Shown piece after piece: positions 55,002 through 63,803 of a DNA stretch of 64,000 bases. The stretch spans positions 62,001 through 126,000 of the forward strand of contig NZ_FOCZ01000020.1 in NCBI RefSeq assembly GCF_900110245.1, written 5' to 3'. The notes beneath the pieces are model-generated. The model saw only the letters and a program-made list of their open reading frames with translations. It ran no database searches and was not told where the DNA came from. Position numbers and translations under genes: made by a program. Positions within the stretch are counted from its first letter, which is position 1; every line of letters starts with the position of its first letter. The DNA is from Niastella yeongjuensis. Lineage in GTDB: Bacteria; Bacteroidota; Bacteroidia; Chitinophagales; Chitinophagaceae.

Positions 55002-55658
55002 TCATTCTTCTGTTTCACTATAAGGCGTATCAACCGGTTTTGACTGGGAGGAACCTTTCTGCCGCAGGTAAATGGATAATACAATAATGGCGAATACCGA
55101 TAGAAATTCGCTTTGCCAGTTCTGGAATGACTCGAACCAGAAACGGGTACTTCCTATATAACGGCCAAACGTCCACAAGGGCAAAACTTTCTGCGCCAGC
55201 TGTTCATTTTCGTCTTTATAACTGCCATATAAATGCAGCATAAAGGAAATCAAAAAGAGCAACAACAGAGCAATAGTGAGGGAATGTTTATAGACAGCCA
55301 ACACCCAGCCGCCCCTGCGTACCGGCCAGGGCGCCCCTTCCCTCCTGGGGTCTGGTTCGCGGTCAACCTCTTCCCCTTCTTCAAACTTCTTTGATTCGGA
55401 GGAGCCTTTTTGATACAGCCAGATGGTAAACACTACGAAAAAAGCCATTTGTAAAAACTCGCTTTCCCAGTTTTCGAATGTAGATTCAAGAAAGTGCCCG
55501 GAAGTTAAATATTTTGATAAGGTAACCGTTGGCTGTCCCTCCTCCTGTTGTTCTTTATTATACTCTACGATGCCGGTAAAGATCTGTCCCGACAGGGTTA
55601 CTACAAAAAGCAGGAAGAACACAATGGATAAACTATTGTTATGAATGAACTTCCGCAT
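55002..55658 (-). CDS. DUF6766-like membrane protein with internal duplication
   Basis: Membrane protein of 218 aa with four hydrophobic segments (about residues 9-28, 68-84, 124-144 and 185-200). The two halves are clearly related: FENWESEFLQMAFFVVFTIW and LYQKGSSESK in the first, FQNWQSEFLSVFAIIVLSIY and LRQKGSSQSK in the second. It therefore arose by internal duplication of a two-helix unit. The linker (about 90-115) is strongly charged. Function unknown; it neighbours ferritin-like, CinA-like and histone-like genes typical of stress islands. Confidence 0.8.
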   Translation of the reverse strand: MRKFIHNNSLSIVFFLLFVVTLSGQIFTGIVEYNKEQQEEGQPTVTLSKYLTSGHFLESTFENWESEFLQMAFFVVFTIWLYQKGSSESKKFEEGEEVDREPDPRREGAPWPVRRGGWVLAVYKHSLTIALLLLFLISFMLHLYGSYKDENEQLAQKVLPLWTFGRYIGSTRFWFESFQNWQSEFLSVFAIIVLSIYLRQKGSSQSKPVDTPYSETEE

Positions 55659-55683
55659 AAAACAGGGTTTAATTTAACTAAAA

Positions 55684-55709
55684 GAGTCCCGATAATACCG
55701 CCGGGACTC
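55684..55709 (-). terminator. Terminator after the ferritin-like gene
   Basis: Perfect 8-base arms GAGTCCCG and CGGGACTC with a 10-base loop, followed on the minus strand by TTTTAGTT. It lies between the DUF892 gene and the DUF6766-like gene. Confidence 0.75.
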
Positions 55710-55754
55710 AACAATCCAATAATGCTCATCAGTAAAAAAAAATTATGCTGGTTA

Positions 55755-56345
55755 TTATTCTTCCTCCTCCTCCTCTTCTTCGCCTTCTTCCTCTTGCTCA
55801 GCTTCCCAGTTAATACCGCCTTCAGCAATGCCGGTCAATGTTTGATCGGTTTGCTTTTCTTCTTCCAGTATTTGCTGCAGTAACTGGGCCACCTCATCTT
55901 CGCCCATGGTTTTTGCCAGCGTAACCAGCGTACCATAGGTAGCGATCTCATAGTGTTCTACTTTTTGCGCTGCAGCAATAATACCGGCATCACGGGTCAT
56001 AGAGCCTTTTTCGGTTTCTTCCAGAATGCTCTCCCCTTCTTTTACCAGCCCTTCCATGGCTTCACATTTTTTAGCCTGGGCTTTTTTACCCATTATTTGA
56101 AAGGCTTCTTCAATGCGTGACACATGCTCCTGGGTTTGACTCAGGTGTTCTTCAATAGCTGCTTTCAATTCCTGGGTGGTCGCTGCCTTTTGCAGTTTAG
56201 GCAAGGTTTTGGTGAGCCGTTTTTCGGCCCAGTAAATATCTTTAAGCGATTCCATAAAAAATTCCTGGAGCTGGGTATTTCCTTTTGCGGTGGCTGCTAA
56301 GGCAGTTTTCTTTTTTGTGCTGCGTGACTTAGTTGTTGCAGGCAT
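55755..56345 (-). CDS. Ferritin-like DUF892 (YciE/YciF-type) protein with poly-glutamate tail
   Basis: Four-helix-bundle protein of 196 aa. The basic N-terminal tail (SRSTKKKTALAATAKG) is followed by the DUF892 domain (about residues 25-170): LQEFFMESLKDIYWAEKRL, EHLSQTQEHVSRIEEAF, QKVEHYEIATYGTLVTLAK and QILEEEKQTDQTL. These carry the Glu and His residues that form the di-metal site in YciF-type proteins. The C-terminus is almost pure glutamate, encoded by a GAG/GAA run (about 55757-55795) that could be prone to slippage. Induced in stress in other bacteria; the function here is inferred from the family. Confidence 0.9.
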   Translation of the reverse strand: MPATTKSRSTKKKTALAATAKGNTQLQEFFMESLKDIYWAEKRLTKTLPKLQKAATTQELKAAIEEHLSQTQEHVSRIEEAFQIMGKKAQAKKCEAMEGLVKEGESILEETEKGSMTRDAGIIAAAQKVEHYEIATYGTLVTLAKTMGEDEVAQLLQQILEEEKQTDQTLTGIAEGGINWEAEQEEEGEEEEEEEE

Positions 56346-56500
56346 ATTCGTTAGGTTTTACAGTTTATAAATAATAAGAACCAATACAAAATGTTGTGCC
56401 TGCGCGTATTTGATGAAACCGCGCTGACCTTCCCAACATGCGGGCATTATTTCCCCAGGCATGGTACAGATATTTCAGCTGTCATTAAAACATTATCCAT

Positions 56501-56746
56501 ATGACTGAAGAAGATAAGATATTCAACATTTCATTCGAAGCTGATGGAACAAAGTATACCGGTTGGGTAAACCCATCGGATAAGTTCAACGACGATGGCT
56601 TTCCGGTTTCGTTTCATGTTGTTTTGAATGATGCTTCATTTGGCCATGTATCTCATAACAACGGTGAATGGACAGTTAATGAAGACCGGCCTGAAGGCCT
56701 TATTGAAAAGGTAGGCAAAGCCATTGAAAAGAAGTATGCCGTATAA
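56501..56746 (+). CDS. Small conserved-looking hypothetical protein (81 aa)
   Basis: Acidic soluble protein that starts MTEEDKIFNISFEADGTKY and continues with GWVNPSDKFNDDGFPVSFHV, an NNGEWTVNEDRPEGL segment and a C-terminal helix (IEKVGKAIEKKYAV). It reads like a small beta-sheet domain ending in one helix. Codon use is ordinary for the window and the ORF is isolated with about 155 bases upstream, so it is very likely real. Not recognised. A heptad hairpin begins 4 bases after its stop codon. Confidence 0.75.
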   Translation: MTEEDKIFNISFEADGTKYTGWVNPSDKFNDDGFPVSFHVVLNDASFGHVSHNNGEWTVNEDRPEGLIEKVGKAIEKKYAV

Positions 56747-56750
56747 AAAT

Positions 56751-56810
56751 AGGGCAAAAGGCAGGGGGCAGAAGGCAGAGATCTTTGCGCTCTGCCCTCT
56801 GCCCCCTGGC
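56751..56810 (+). repeat. Heptad-repeat hairpin element E (AAGGCAG type)
   Basis: AGGGCAA, AAGGCAG, GGGGCAG, AAGGCAG (56751-56778) face CTCTGCC, CTCTGCC, CCCTGGC (56790-56810) around the loop AGATCTTTGCG. It lies 4 bases after the stop codon of the 81-aa gene and 18 bases before the stop of the convergent MscS gene. Confidence 0.85.
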
Positions 56811-56828
56811 CATTATACTTTATAGAAA

Positions 56829-59258
56829 TTAACCTAACTGCATTCCCTGGGCCTTCAGGTGCTGGAACAACAGCAAGGTGATCGCGCTCTTCGCTTCCCC
56901 TGCCTTAGTGATATCAACACACCAGAAATATACGGTAAGATCGAAACCATTATCGCTTACTTTGGTGAATAGTACGGAAGGTTCGCGGTTCTCATAAACA
57001 AAGCCGGAGGCGAGAATGGCTTTTTTAACCGTGCTTGTTACTACTTCCATATCATTGTTACCGGTAACGCTCAGGTCAAGTTGAATGCGTTGCTGGTTAT
57101 TGCTCAGTGTCCAGTTTACAATCTGTTGTGATAATACGTCGCCATTCGGAATGATCACTTCGGCCCCATCGCCGGTCATGAGGGTGCTGGAACGCAGACC
57201 AATTTCCCGCACACGGCCCTGTTTATCGCCAATTTCCACCACATCGCCAATTTGTAGCGGGCGGTCGAAGATGAGAATGATGCCCGACACGAAATTGTTC
57301 ACAATATTCTGCAAACCTAAACCGATACCAACACCCAGCGCGCCTAATACGATGGTGATCTTATCAACCGGAACACCCGAAGCAGCCACAGCCAGCAGGT
57401 AACCTACGCATAATAAAATAAGCCGGGCTATCAATAAACGGGAACGTTGTCCTTTGTTATGCAGTTCATCCTCATCTGCAGTACCGGTATCGCCAAAAAA
57501 GAAACCTACATATTTCTGCAGCAGGTGCGCCAGCCAGATTATAAAGAAAAACAACAGCACGCCACCCAATGTAAATTCAGCGCTGCCAATGCTGCGTGGA
57601 GCGGTTAAAAACGAACCCAGCCACTCGGTTACCGACGTGTAGATATTCAGGTTGGTGGTGAATACGATCAGCCACAACACTACCGTAAGGAACAAAACCG
57701 GCCTGCGGAAACCCGAAAGTACAGGCTGGTAGTTCAGTCGGGTTTGCACATTACGGCGCAACCGGCTGGCAACAATTTGTTGCAAAATAGCTTCCATACA
57801 TATTTTGCTGAACACGGCCAAACCAATGGCCTGCGTAAACGCAAAGATGGCAGCGCTGCCCAGGATCTGGGCCAGCGAAACCCGGCCGGCCATATTACAC
57901 AATACACTCACCAGGTTCAGGATGTTATGCAGGTTGATCACAAACTTCAGGAAGCTGCGCATGGGCAGGTTCTGTTGTATTTGTGAAAGGAACAACATAC
58001 CAAACACTACTGACAAAATATTCAGTAAGATCAACCAGGTGCGTTGACCCAGGCCGGGATCGGCCATATGATGGGTGAATGAAAAACAGATGTACAGTAT
58101 TACCATGGCTATCCAGTACAGGAACAGCCGGCGTGGCCATTTTTTCCAGCAGATGACGGTGAGAATCACCAGCATCAAAAACTGCATGGATTCAATATAT
58201 ACAGAGGGCGCATGCAGATCGAACAACGGGGCTACGGCAAACATCATGATAAAGGAAGCCACGATATAATTATGCGGCAGGTATTCGAATTCCAGGTAGC
58301 TGAGATTGTCCATCGCATTGACGCGCTTCAGCGTTCTGATGTTGCGATACAACCAGATAAAGAACAACAGGCCAATCAACAGCAGGAACAACCTTTTTTG
58401 ACCACTGTCCTTGAAATAATAATGTAAGGCCTTTTTCTCACCATCAACCGCCTTGCCCAATGAACTACGGGCGCTGTTGGAAAGGCTTACGGTATCTTTC
58501 TCCCACAGGTAATTGTATTCCTTGCCAAAAATGCGGGCGGTAGAGGTATTTAATAAAGTACTTACTTTTTCCAGCAGTTGGGCAGCTGTAATGGAATTGG
58601 AGGATACATGCGTTTGCAACAGGTTAACCGCTGCCAGGGCGCCGCGCAATTTTTGGGTAGAACTGCCGAACAGCTCGCGCATGCCTTTTAATTGCGGCTG
58701 AAACTGCACCCGTAACGCCGAATCGCGCCACATTTGTCGCATCACGGTGTCACCCACCAGGGTTTTTGTGCTGTTACGCAGATCAACCAGTTTGCCCTCG
58801 GTGCTATCCAGCATTTCACGGTCTTCTTTGCAACTGGTCTGAATATTCAGCAACAGGGTCCTGAACACCTGCAGGTTGCGCAGGTTCAGTGCGGCGCTGT
58901 TGTTGAGCACATTGTCTTTTAATACGGCCAGCATGGAATCCGTATCGGCCAGTCTCGATTTGATCAGTTTTACCGGCAGACCCAGTTCGCTTTTATTCCT
59001 GACATTATTCAGGATCAGGTAAGTTTTTTCTATCTGTAATTGAAAATCACTGGTGGTCAGTTTGGCAGAGTCCGCAAACAGGGAATTGAGCGGATTATTC
59101 CTTTTAAACCGGCTGGTATCTTTGGGGATTGAATCGGTTCCAGTAAACCTCCGGCTTGAATCTGTATAGGGTGTACGGGGGGAATGTTGCGCCCAGGCGG
59201 GGCACGCTAACAACAGGCTAATGATCAGGACGGCCAAACGGCCAGACGGCATTCTCAT
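56829..59258 (-). CDS. Large MscS-family mechanosensitive ion channel
   Basis: Inner-membrane channel of 809 aa, much longer than the 286-aa MscS. A signal peptide (about residues 1-23, ending PAWAQ) precedes a long helical periplasmic domain (to about 280). About ten membrane segments follow (from about 290). The MscS core is at about 620-805, with the pore-lining ALGVGIGLGLQNIVNNFVSG, then FDRPLQIGDVVEIGDKQGRV and IPNGDVLSQQIVNWTLSN of the beta domain. It opens under osmotic downshock to release solutes. It sits near the trehalose operon, which makes an osmolyte, so a shared osmotic theme is plausible. Confidence 0.93.
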   Translation of the reverse strand: MRMPSGRLAVLIISLLLACPAWAQHSPRTPYTDSSRRFTGTDSIPKDTSRFKRNNPLNSLFADSAKLTTSDFQLQIEKTYLILNNVRNKSELGLPVKLIKSRLADTDSMLAVLKDNVLNNSAALNLRNLQVFRTLLLNIQTSCKEDREMLDSTEGKLVDLRNSTKTLVGDTVMRQMWRDSALRVQFQPQLKGMRELFGSSTQKLRGALAAVNLLQTHVSSNSITAAQLLEKVSTLLNTSTARIFGKEYNYLWEKDTVSLSNSARSSLGKAVDGEKKALHYYFKDSGQKRLFLLLIGLLFFIWLYRNIRTLKRVNAMDNLSYLEFEYLPHNYIVASFIMMFAVAPLFDLHAPSVYIESMQFLMLVILTVICWKKWPRRLFLYWIAMVILYICFSFTHHMADPGLGQRTWLILLNILSVVFGMLFLSQIQQNLPMRSFLKFVINLHNILNLVSVLCNMAGRVSLAQILGSAAIFAFTQAIGLAVFSKICMEAILQQIVASRLRRNVQTRLNYQPVLSGFRRPVLFLTVVLWLIVFTTNLNIYTSVTEWLGSFLTAPRSIGSAEFTLGGVLLFFFIIWLAHLLQKYVGFFFGDTGTADEDELHNKGQRSRLLIARLILLCVGYLLAVAASGVPVDKITIVLGALGVGIGLGLQNIVNNFVSGIILIFDRPLQIGDVVEIGDKQGRVREIGLRSSTLMTGDGAEVIIPNGDVLSQQIVNWTLSNNQQRIQLDLSVTGNNDMEVVTSTVKKAILASGFVYENREPSVLFTKVSDNGFDLTVYFWCVDITKAGEAKSAITLLLFQHLKAQGMQLG

Positions 59259-59438
59259 GAATACTAGATTTTGAGCTGCTAAACTATAAAAACTAGGCTG
59301 AAAATTCTAACGATTTTATCAGAAGCGCCTGAGGGTTATTTAATTATTTCTAAAAGAAAATTGTGCCGGCAGGCAAACTTCAAATAAGAGGAAAATATTC
59401 TACACCATAACAGGTATGGCTCTGAAAAGAACCGGTTT

Positions 59439-59446
59439 TATATTTG
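59439..59446 (+). promoter_or_regulatory. -7 promoter element (TATATTTG) of the response-regulator gene
   Basis: Exact TAnnTTTG match ending 16 bases before the start codon, giving a very short leader. Confidence 0.5.
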
Positions 59447-59462
59447 CAAACCTTAACAAGCT

Positions 59463-59873
59463 ATGGGAAAGAATAAAGTAAATATAGTTATGGCGGATGA
59501 TGATGTTGAAGACATCGAGTTAATAGAAGAGGCAATCCTGAATATTGAACCGGCAGCAACTCTGCATAAGTTCCATAATGGCCATTCTGCCATAGAATAC
59601 CTGCATTCCGCACCCGATGATGACCTCCCCTGCCTCATTATCCTGGATTATAATATGCCTGAACTGAAAGGTTCGGAGGTTTTATCTTTCATGAAATCTA
59701 AAAAGCGGTACGACACGATCCCTAAAGTGGTACTAAGCACCTCTAACGCTTACATGCATCAGCACGAATGCATGAACAACGGCGCATCCGCCTATATTGT
59801 TAAGCCAGATAATATGAAAGAATTAAACGGCCTGGCAAAAAAGTTGTTGATGTACTGTAATGGTACCGCTTAA
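59463..59873 (+). CDS. Single-domain response regulator (CheY/Rcp1-like)
   Basis: Receiver domain alone, 136 aa. Acidic pocket residues are in VMADDDVEDIEL, the phospho-acceptor is D62 in IILDYNMPELKG, the switch Ser/Thr is in VVLSTSN and the conserved Lys is in YIVKPDNM. The ED-IELIEEA helix and lack of an output domain resemble Rcp1-type regulators that serve phytochrome-like PAS kinases. Such a kinase is encoded convergently, with the two genes overlapping by 4 bases at their 3' ends, so they are probable partners. Confidence 0.92.
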   Translation: MGKNKVNIVMADDDVEDIELIEEAILNIEPAATLHKFHNGHSAIEYLHSAPDDDLPCLIILDYNMPELKGSEVLSFMKSKKRYDTIPKVVLSTSNAYMHQHECMNNGASAYIVKPDNMKELNGLAKKLLMYCNGTA

Positions 59874-61525
59874 TTCTTCGGCAAATAAATAGTAAAACAG
59901 GCGCCCTTGTCAGGTTCACCTGTTGCCACGATAGCCCCCTTATAATTCTGAACAATTTTTTTCACAATTGACAACCCGATGCCTGACCCTTTTGTATTGG
60001 TCGAATTATTAAGGCGTTGAAAGATCTCAAAGACCCGCACAGCATAGGCCTGCTCGAAACCAATTCCGTTATCAACAACCGAGATCTTGTAATATTGCCT
60101 GTTATTCTCCAGGTTGGGTGCTTTAATATCAATCCCATTTACCAACTTGCAGCTTATTTTTATTACCACATTACGGTCGGGGTGCTTATATTTAACGGCG
60201 TTGTTGATCAGGTTAAAGAACAGTTGTTTCAACTGGAAAGGCACTCCCGGTACCACAGGTAACTTTTCAGCTATGATCTCTCCCTTCTCCTCGCCGAATT
60301 CCTCATTATGCGAATGGATTATTTCCTCGACAATGGTGTTCAGATCTACCTGTTCAAAATTATCCGCATTAACGGTCGAACGGGAATAGATCAACAGGTC
60401 TTCGATCAGGGTCTTCATTCGTTCAGCCGCTTTAAGCGACCGGTTTATATAATCCTTTGACTTGCTATCTAACTGATTGCCTGGTTGATCAGCTATATAG
60501 TTAATATACAGATTGATCTTACGTAAAGGTTCTTTCAGATCATGTGAAGCTGCGTAAACAAATTGTTCCAGTTCTTTATTCTGAAACTCCAGCTTTCGCA
60601 GGTAATCTTTCAGCTGGTCTTCAGCCAGCTTTCTTTCTGTCAGGTCGCGGGTCACTTTGGTAAACCCGATTATGTGGCCTTCATTGTCGTGTATAGCAGT
60701 CAATACAATACTACCCCAAAAAACACTGCCGTCTTTTCTTTTTCGCCAACCTTCATGCAAAGCCTTACCGGCATCTTTTGCCAGCCGCAGCAATTGCAGG
60801 GGCAAGCCTTTTCTCCGGTCTTCAGGCAGATAAAATTCCTGGAAGTTCTTGCCTACAATTTCTTCTTCTTTATAACCTTTTATTTTTTCGGCGCCTTTAT
60901 TCCAGTTTATGATCGTGCCTTCCCTGTCCAGCATCAGGATAGCATAGTCTTCTACTTCTTCTACCATCTTATGGTACCGTTCTTCGCTTTTTTTTAATTC
61001 TTCCGTCCTCATCATCAGGTCACTGGTTTTCTTTTCCACTAACTTCTCCAGGGAAGCGGCCAGTTCACGTAATTTTTCCTCGCGGATCCTTTGGGTTAGT
61101 TCCTCTTCCGTTTCCTTTCGATGGGTTATGTCGTAAAAACAATTGATGGCGCCTACCTGTTTTCCAGCTCCATCAACAACCGGAGCAATATCCACCCGAA
61201 TATAAAGGCGGGTGTGGTCTGGTCGCTCAAGAATGAATTCAAGGTCCAATTTAGGTAACCCGTCTTTCAAACATTCGGCAATAGGACTTTGATCATGCGG
61301 CAACCAGGTACCGTCAGGCTGATACAACTTATATCCACCACTAAAACGTTCATTCAGGTCACCCAATGAAGGCCGTCTTCCCCACAACTGTACAGCCTGT
61401 TCATTGTATCTTTGGATAACGCCATTCATATCGAACACACTTACCGCCGTTGGCATACTGTTTAGAATTTGACTGTCTCCCAAAAAGCCGGTTTCATGTT
61501 CAGAAATCCCCTGTTGTTGTTTCAT
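59870..61525 (-). CDS. PAS-domain sensor histidine kinase (phytochrome-kinase type)
   Basis: Soluble kinase of 551 aa without membrane segments. Two PAS domains are seen: about residues 15-130 (NSMPTAVSVFDMNGVIQRYN) and 185-305 (YAILMLDREGTIINWNKGAE, FWGSIVLTAIHDNEGHIIGF), with a coiled-coil linker between them. The HisKA domain carries the phospho-acceptor in FVYAASHDLKEPLRKI (about 328), and the ATPase domain has FNLINNAVKYKH, VVDNGIGFE and KGSGIGLSIVKKI. The conserved SHDLKEPLR form is typical of kinases paired with Rcp1-like regulators, one of which is encoded convergently. The signal is unknown. Confidence 0.93.
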   Translation of the reverse strand: MKQQQGISEHETGFLGDSQILNSMPTAVSVFDMNGVIQRYNEQAVQLWGRRPSLGDLNERFSGGYKLYQPDGTWLPHDQSPIAECLKDGLPKLDLEFILERPDHTRLYIRVDIAPVVDGAGKQVGAINCFYDITHRKETEEELTQRIREEKLRELAASLEKLVEKKTSDLMMRTEELKKSEERYHKMVEEVEDYAILMLDREGTIINWNKGAEKIKGYKEEEIVGKNFQEFYLPEDRRKGLPLQLLRLAKDAGKALHEGWRKRKDGSVFWGSIVLTAIHDNEGHIIGFTKVTRDLTERKLAEDQLKDYLRKLEFQNKELEQFVYAASHDLKEPLRKINLYINYIADQPGNQLDSKSKDYINRSLKAAERMKTLIEDLLIYSRSTVNADNFEQVDLNTIVEEIIHSHNEEFGEEKGEIIAEKLPVVPGVPFQLKQLFFNLINNAVKYKHPDRNVVIKISCKLVNGIDIKAPNLENNRQYYKISVVDNGIGFEQAYAVRVFEIFQRLNNSTNTKGSGIGLSIVKKIVQNYKGAIVATGEPDKGACFTIYLPKN

Positions 61526-61670
61526 TCAAAAAATATTAGGGTTATATAAAATTACCAAAACCACCTCCGATACACTTGAAATAACCATGCTATAAAGTGC
61601 ACTGTGACTAATATGTTGGCATAGTTTTTATAGTTTCGAGGAAACCGCAAAATAGCCATTCAGGCTCCTT

Positions 61671-62627
61671 ATGCCCTCCCTGAGCCAATTAGTTAACACA
61701 AATGAGCCAGATACAACAGGCCTGCCGGATGTAATTAATTATCTTTATAATATGAAATACAACCGGGTCCCATCTGAATTAATATCAGGGCCATTTTTCA
61801 ACCGGGCGCTTACCATAAATGGGCTTTCTGTAGTGGAATCCTGTGCGCATATTATCCGCACGCAGGGCGCCATGCTGCTGGAAGAACATTTGTTGTTGTA
61901 TGTGCGGAGCGGACAAAACGTGATCACCCACGGCAAAGCCACGTATGTAGTGAAGCAACATGAAATGCTGCTGATGAAAAAAAATACCCTGATGCAGTAC
62001 GACAAAACCGGCCAGTACGACAGTGTGCTTTTCTTTTTAAAAGATGAATTCCTGCTTGATTTTATTCGCATTGCCAACATAAAAGACACAACCACCAAAG
62101 AATCGGCAGCCATTTCACCCAAACCGGTGACCGAACGCATGCAGAAATTTATTGAAAGTGTAGTGCCTTATTTCAGCGAACCGGAAAATGTAGATGAAGG
62201 ATTGCTGCGAATAAAAATGCTGGAATTATTGTACGATGTGGCAGCCACGGATAAAAACCTGTTACAACAATTGCTGCAAATGAAACACCCGGTAAAATCG
62301 GAGCTCACAGCCATTGTGGAAGAAAACTTCACCAACCCCATCACCATTGAACAACTGGCTTACCTGTCAGGCCGAAGCCTGGCCAGTTTTAAACGCGATT
62401 TTAACACCATTTACAACATCCCGCCTTCCGACTGGATACGAATAAAACGGCTGAACAAAGCAAAAGAAGCACTTGAAAACACCGACCTGTCTGTACTGGA
62501 CATCTGTTATATGGTAGGGTTTGAAAACCCTTCTCATTTCTCCCGCATTTTTAAGGAACATTTCGGTTATCCGCCCAGTGCAGTGCGGCAACCGGGAATA
62601 AATGAGCCAGACAGTAATAAAAACTGA
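61671..62627 (+). CDS. AraC-family transcriptional regulator (ExsA-like N-terminus)
   Basis: Regulator of 318 aa. The N-terminal part (about residues 40-160) resembles the AraC_N cupin of the ExsA/PchR-like group (LLLYVRSGQNVITHGKATYV, LLMKKNTLMQYDKTG). The C-terminal DNA-binding domain (about 205-305) has ITIEQLAYLSGRSLASFKRD and VLDICYMVGFENPSHFSRIF with GYPPSAVR. A strong terminator follows, so it is monocistronic. The next gene on the same strand is an alcohol dehydrogenase, a possible target. Confidence 0.92.
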   Translation: MPSLSQLVNTNEPDTTGLPDVINYLYNMKYNRVPSELISGPFFNRALTINGLSVVESCAHIIRTQGAMLLEEHLLLYVRSGQNVITHGKATYVVKQHEMLLMKKNTLMQYDKTGQYDSVLFFLKDEFLLDFIRIANIKDTTTKESAAISPKPVTERMQKFIESVVPYFSEPENVDEGLLRIKMLELLYDVAATDKNLLQQLLQMKHPVKSELTAIVEENFTNPITIEQLAYLSGRSLASFKRDFNTIYNIPPSDWIRIKRLNKAKEALENTDLSVLDICYMVGFENPSHFSRIFKEHFGYPPSAVRQPGINEPDSNKN

Positions 62628-62647
62628 GCTAACAGGCAAAGCCTCAT

Positions 62648-62683
62648 AAAAGAGACGGTACGAACTTCGTATCGTCTCTTTTA
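62648..62683 (+). terminator. Terminator after the AraC gene
   Basis: AAAAGAGACG and CGTCTCTTTT pair within a stem of about 16 bp (with one G-U pair) capped by a 3-base loop, followed by ATTTAC. It starts 20 bases after the stop codon. Confidence 0.85.
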
Positions 62684-62709
62684 TTTACAGACATTAAACA
62701 AGTTATACA

Positions 62710-63732
62710 ATGGCGTTAGTACAAGCGTGGGCGGCCCAAACCGCACACGGAAAACTGGAACCTTTTCAATATGAGCCTGGTCCCTTAGGCCCTGAGGAAG
62801 TAGATATAGCAGTGGAATATTGCGGCATTTGTCATTCAGACCTCTCCATGTTGCACAACGATTGGGGCATTACTACTTATCCGTTTGTTCCCGGGCACGA
62901 AGCCATTGGGAAAGTGGTAGCACTGGGTGAGGTAGCCAAAGAAAAAGGGTTGACCATTGGCCAGCGTGTGGGAGTGGGCTGGAACAAATCGGCCTGTTTG
63001 CATTGTGAACATTGTTTGAAGGGAGCCTATGAGTTGTGTACCACGGGCAAAGCCACCATCGTGGGCCATCATGGCGCCTTTGCCAACCGGGTACGCAGTC
63101 ATTGGGTGTGGGCAGTGCCTATACCGGCCGGGGTTGATGCGGCGGCTGCAGGTCCCCTGCTGTGTGGTGGTATTACGGTATTTGCGCCCCTGCTCGACGG
63201 GCATGTGTTACCTACTCATAAAGTGGGCGTTTTTGGCATTGGCGGACTGGGTCACATGGCCATCAAATTCCTGAAAGCCTGGGGTTGCGAAATAACAGCA
63301 TTCACTTCCAGCAACAGTAAGTTCGAAGAAGCCCGTTCGTTCGGGGCAACACACACGGCCAGCAGTACCGATTCGGAAGCAATGAAAAAGCTGGCCGGCA
63401 GCCTGGATTTTATAATGATCACGGCCAATGCCACCCTTGATTGGGACAGCATCATTGCCTTATTAAAACCGGGCGGCAAACTGCATATTGTGGGTGCGGT
63501 GCTGGAACCTATTCCGGTACGGGTAATGTCGCTGCTGGCTGGTAAAAAATCAATTTCCTCCTCCCCCGCCGGCAGCCGCATACAAACCGATCAGATGCTT
63601 CAATTTGCAGCGCAACACAACATTGCACCGATGGTGGAATATTTTCCCATGAGCCGCATAAATGAAGCCATGGCGCACCTGGAAGCAGGAAAAGCCCGGT
63701 ACCGGATCGTGCTGAAAACCGATCTTAACTGA
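62710..63732 (+). CDS. Zinc-dependent alcohol dehydrogenase (cinnamyl alcohol dehydrogenase/YahK type)
   Basis: Medium-chain dehydrogenase/reductase of 340 aa that interconverts aldehydes and alcohols with NADP(H). The catalytic zinc site is Cys38 in YCGICHSD with His63 in PGHEAIG and a later Cys in LLCGG. The structural zinc site has all four cysteines (CLHCEHCLKGAYELC). The Rossmann motif is VGVFGIGGLGHMAIK. These match the CAD/YahK branch with broad aldehyde specificity. It is followed by a strong terminator, and detoxification of aldehydes is the likely role. Confidence 0.94.
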   Translation: MALVQAWAAQTAHGKLEPFQYEPGPLGPEEVDIAVEYCGICHSDLSMLHNDWGITTYPFVPGHEAIGKVVALGEVAKEKGLTIGQRVGVGWNKSACLHCEHCLKGAYELCTTGKATIVGHHGAFANRVRSHWVWAVPIPAGVDAAAAGPLLCGGITVFAPLLDGHVLPTHKVGVFGIGGLGHMAIKFLKAWGCEITAFTSSNSKFEEARSFGATHTASSTDSEAMKKLAGSLDFIMITANATLDWDSIIALLKPGGKLHIVGAVLEPIPVRVMSLLAGKKSISSSPAGSRIQTDQMLQFAAQHNIAPMVEYFPMSRINEAMAHLEAGKARYRIVLKTDLN

Positions 63733-63743
63733 TGAAAACTGCA

Positions 63744-63779
63744 TTAAAAGCCCCCGGCCTATCCGTCAGGGGCTTTTAA
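63744..63779 (+). terminator. Terminator after the alcohol dehydrogenase gene
   Basis: TTAAAAGCCCC and GGGGCTTTTAA form an 11-base stem around a 14-base loop, 12 bases after the stop codon; symmetric A/T flanks could let it work in both directions. Confidence 0.85.
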
Positions 63780-63803
63780 CTATCCGTAAAAGGACTTATC
63801 TTT

